In this document: one piece after another, positions 61,719 to 64,000 of the stretch
How positions within the stretch are numbered: position 1 is the first letter of the stretch
Layout of the letters: the number at the start of each line of letters is the position of its first letter
NCBI RefSeq assembly: GCF_014695395.1
Contig: NZ_JACJOF010000025.1
Location: forward strand, 124,001 to 188,000
Reading direction: 5' to 3'
Source: Nodosilinea sp. FACHB-131
GTDB taxonomy: Bacteria; Cyanobacteriota; Cyanobacteriia; Phormidesmidales; Phormidesmidaceae
Length of the DNA: 64,000 nt
Position numbers and translations under genes: made by a program
The notes under the pieces: generated by a model
Told to the model about the DNA's origin: nothing
Databases searched by the model: none
The model's input: the letters and a program-made list of their open reading frames with translations, nothing else

Positions 61719-64000
61719 ATGCCCTACTCTCCCCTTCCTGTCTGCGGCATGTTGGTGTTAGGGGCGATCGCCACCCTCCCCGCCGCTCCCCCCACCCTGG
61801 CGCAGCTGGTGCCCGACGCCACCTTGGGGGTCGAAAGCTCAACGGTGACTCCCAATGCTCCGGTGCAGAATGGTTTCGCCGACCTGATTGGGGGCGGCGC
61901 GGTGCAGGGCGGCAACCTGTTCCACAGTTTTCTGGAGTTCAATGTGGATGCCGGGCAGCGGGTCTACTTTGCCAACCCCGCTGGGGTTGAGGCCATCTTT
62001 AGCCGCGTCACCGGGGGCAACCCGTCGAATATCTTTGGCACCCTGGGGGTCGATGGCGCAGCTGATTTGTTTTTGATGAACCCCAACGGGCTGGTGTTTG
62101 GCCCCGGTGCCCGGCTGGATGTGCAGGGAGCATTTACGGCCACGACGGCCAGCGCCATTCAATTTGGTGAACAGGGCAGCTTTGGCGCTGCCGATCCGAA
62201 CCCGCTGCCGATTCTCATCGTTGACCCCTCGGCCCTCTGGTTTAATCAACTCAATCAGGGATCTATCACTAGCCAAGGAATCCTAGGGGTCGAGGCTGGA
62301 CAAAATCTTGTGTTGGCAGGCGGAAATCTTACGCTGGATGGCAGCATTTTAGACGTAGGTTCTGCGGTTGGGGGCCGCATCGAGCTAGCTGCTGTGTCCG
62401 GAGACGGTGCCGTAGCATTCGCCCCTAACGGTAGCTTGATTTTTCCAGAAACCTTGGGACGGGCCGATATTCTGATTGGTAATGATTCAGTGCTGGATGT
62501 TACTGCTAATGACGGCGGCAGTATTGCCCTAACTGGACGCAACATTACTATTTCTGACAGTCAGCTGAGTGCGGGTATCCCCCCTGGGCTAGGCACTAGC
62601 CAAAGCCAAAGCGGCAATATACAGATCAGGGCAACTGAAACTGTACGCATTGAGGACAATAGCTTAGTCAACAATGTTATTTTTACAGACGCGATAGGCA
62701 AGCTTGGCAATATTGAAATTGAAGCTGGTACACTCACTGCTCAGCGATCGCAAATTAGCAACAGCGCCATCGGTTCTGGCAATGCCGGTAATATCAACAT
62801 TCGGGTTGCGGAAAACATTGTTTTAGATGATGCCAATGTGTTTAGCCTCGGGGGCGAAGACGTAGCTGCAAATGGGGGGAATATCACGATTGATACGACC
62901 AATCTTTCACTGATTAATGGTGCTCAGATTAGTGCTAGCACATTTGGCATCGGGGTTCCTGGCAATGTGGTGATTAATGCTCGCGATCGCGTTAGCCTAG
63001 ATGGTTTTCCCAGCGCCATTTTTAGCTCAGTTTTTGGCAGTTCTCAATCCCCAGGAGGTGACATTCAAATCACAGCCAGGGAGCTATCTCTGACAAACAG
63101 CGCCAAACTAGATACGAGCGTCAACGGTCAGGGCAGCGGCGGCAACGTCATCATTGATGTTCAAGATGGCCTAATTATTGACGGCATTATTCAAGGCAGG
63201 CCCGGCAGTGCCATTTTTAGTACTATTGAGGAAGAAGGTACGGGCACAGCAGGTGATGTTAGAGTTACTGCTGGTTTTGTAGCATTGACCAACAGCGGTA
63301 CTATTCAATCCCTAACACGTGGTCAGGGCAACGCTGGCAATATCTCTATCCAAGCTCGTGATTTCGTTTTATTGGATGGCTTTGGCATTCGGGGCACTAC
63401 AACTGTTCCAGGAACTGGCGAGCCTAATTTTCTCATAATTCCAAGTTCGATTCAAAGTATTGTTACTGACGATGAGAATGCCTCAGGCAATGGTGGAGAT
63501 ATCTATGTTCAAGCTGGCAACTACATTTCGCTAAGCAACACCGCAAGAATTGAAAGTAGTATTGATTCGGAAACGGCGATCGGCAATGCTGGCAACATCA
63601 CGTTGGAGTCCGGTTCAATTCTTATGGATAGGGGTCGGATTAACACGACGACTTTTGCTCAGGGGAATGCGGGAGAAGTTACGATTAATGCTCGCGATCG
63701 CATTGCAGCAAATAATAGCTCTCGCATACAGTCCTCTACGTTTGGTGCTGGCAACGCTGGCAGTATTGCAATTTTGGCAATTGGCGAGATTTCATTTGAT
63801 GATGACTCAACCATCTTTAGCACGGTAGAACGCAGTGGCAGGGGTTCTGCTGGCAATGTTTTCGTAGATTCAGCCTCGCTGTCAATCACCAGAGGCTCTC
63901 AGTTCCTTGCCTATACTCTGGGTACAGGAAACGCTGGAGACATCTTGATTTCTGTGGCAGATTCAGCAGTATTCAATGGGAAAAGCCCTGGTAATTTTTC
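61719..64000 (+). CDS. Filamentous-haemagglutinin-type secreted protein (TpsA), 3' end outside the window
   Basis: An uninterrupted frame from the ATG at 61719 to the window end (at least 760 residues). A signal peptide (to TLAQ) precedes a TPS domain very close to that of the first TpsA (LIGGGAVQGGNLFHSFLEFN, ADLFLMNPNGLVFG). The repeated beta-helix part follows (GNAGNI.I.ARD, INGAQISASTFGIG, IQSSTFGAGNAGS). I checked the frame at several points and saw no stop or shift. The start could also be a TTG at 61692. The two TpsA proteins are paralogues that differ mainly in the repeat region. Confidence 0.88.
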   Translation, partial: MPYSPLPVCGMLVLGAIATLPAAPPTLAQLVPDATLGVESSTVTPNAPVQNGFADLIGGGAVQGGNLFHSFLEFNVDAGQRVYFANPAGVEAIFSRVTGGNPSNIFGTLGVDGAADLFLMNPNGLVFGPGARLDVQGAFTATTASAIQFGEQGSFGAADPNPLPILIVDPSALWFNQLNQGSITSQGILGVEAGQNLVLAGGNLTLDGSILDVGSAVGGRIELAAVSGDGAVAFAPNGSLIFPETLGRADILIGNDSVLDVTANDGGSIALTGRNITISDSQLSAGIPPGLGTSQSQSGNIQIRATETVRIEDNSLVNNVIFTDAIGKLGNIEIEAGTLTAQRSQISNSAIGSGNAGNINIRVAENIVLDDANVFSLGGEDVAANGGNITIDTTNLSLINGAQISASTFGIGVPGNVVINARDRVSLDGFPSAIFSSVFGSSQSPGGDIQITARELSLTNSAKLDTSVNGQGSGGNVIIDVQDGLIIDGIIQGRPGSAIFSTIEEEGTGTAGDVRVTAGFVALTNSGTIQSLTRGQGNAGNISIQARDFVLLDGFGIRGTTTVPGTGEPNFLIIPSSIQSIVTDDENASGNGGDIYVQAGNYISLSNTARIESSIDSETAIGNAGNITLESGSILMDRGRINTTTFAQGNAGEVTINARDRIAANNSSRIQSSTFGAGNAGSIAILAIGEISFDDDSTIFSTVERSGRGSAGNVFVDSASLSITRGSQFLAYTLGTGNAGDILISVADSAVFNGKSPGNF

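Overview
The window looks like the chromosome of a cyanobacterium, most likely a filamentous, non-heterocystous one of the Leptolyngbya/Nodosilinea kind. This rests on the very frequent GCGATCGC palindrome (HIP1), on families largely confined to cyanobacteria (DevBCA-type exporters, AMIN-domain TonB receptors, DUF928, DUF1822, DUF1400 hydrolases, CHASE2/CHAT proteins, haemagglutinin-like secreted proteins) and on several dispersed palindromic repeats typical of these genomes. The species cannot be named from sequence alone.

Layout. 0-6 kb: a 42-bp tandem repeat, three paralogous membrane-anchored four-cysteine proteins, a DJ-1/PfpI protein and a DinB-like protein, separated by copies of a TAGGTTGGGTTGA-type repeat; these parts look AT-richer than the rest. 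6-11.5 kb and 20.4-27.5 kb: two iron-siderophore uptake cassettes with the same order on the minus strand (AraC regulator, AMIN-TonB receptor, lipoprotein binding protein), one followed by a DUF1636 metal-binding protein, the other preceded by an ABC exporter. 11.7-20.4 kb, between them: a NarL-type two-component system and a DevB-DevC-(GAP-family membrane protein)-DevA exporter locus with a decayed LuxR-type gene between devB and devC, then a DUF1400 hydrolase. 28-35 kb: a lipoprotein trypsin-like protease and a 1673-residue TPR-CHAT protein. 35.8-45 kb: an NHLP-type bacteriocin export operon (two double-glycine precursor peptides, a cyclic-nucleotide-binding-like protein, HlyD, C39 peptidase-ABC, second ABC). 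45-54.9 kb: a TPR protein, a caspase-family protease, a sigma-like protein, a DUF1822 protein, a CHAT-CHASE2 protein and a small secreted protein. 55-64 kb: two haemagglutinin-type secreted proteins (the second runs off the window) around a DUF928 protein and a CHASE2 histidine kinase.

The strongest unexplained signal is a bipartite promoter-like motif, GMATARG with CAGMC starting exactly 18 bases after its first base, upstream of six genes: trypsin-like protease, TPR-CHAT protein, bacteriocin precursor operon, TPR protein, caspase and the sigma-like protein. It always has the same orientation relative to the gene. This suggests one regulon, possibly driven by the sigma-like protein, linking peptide export with a set of caspase-fold and trypsin-like proteases.

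The second signal is an octanucleotide-armed element (G-rich GGGTGGAT-type arm, unique spacer, C-rich inverted arm) present seven times. In three genes it is inserted in frame in linkers or loops, and in others it reaches to the start or stop codon.
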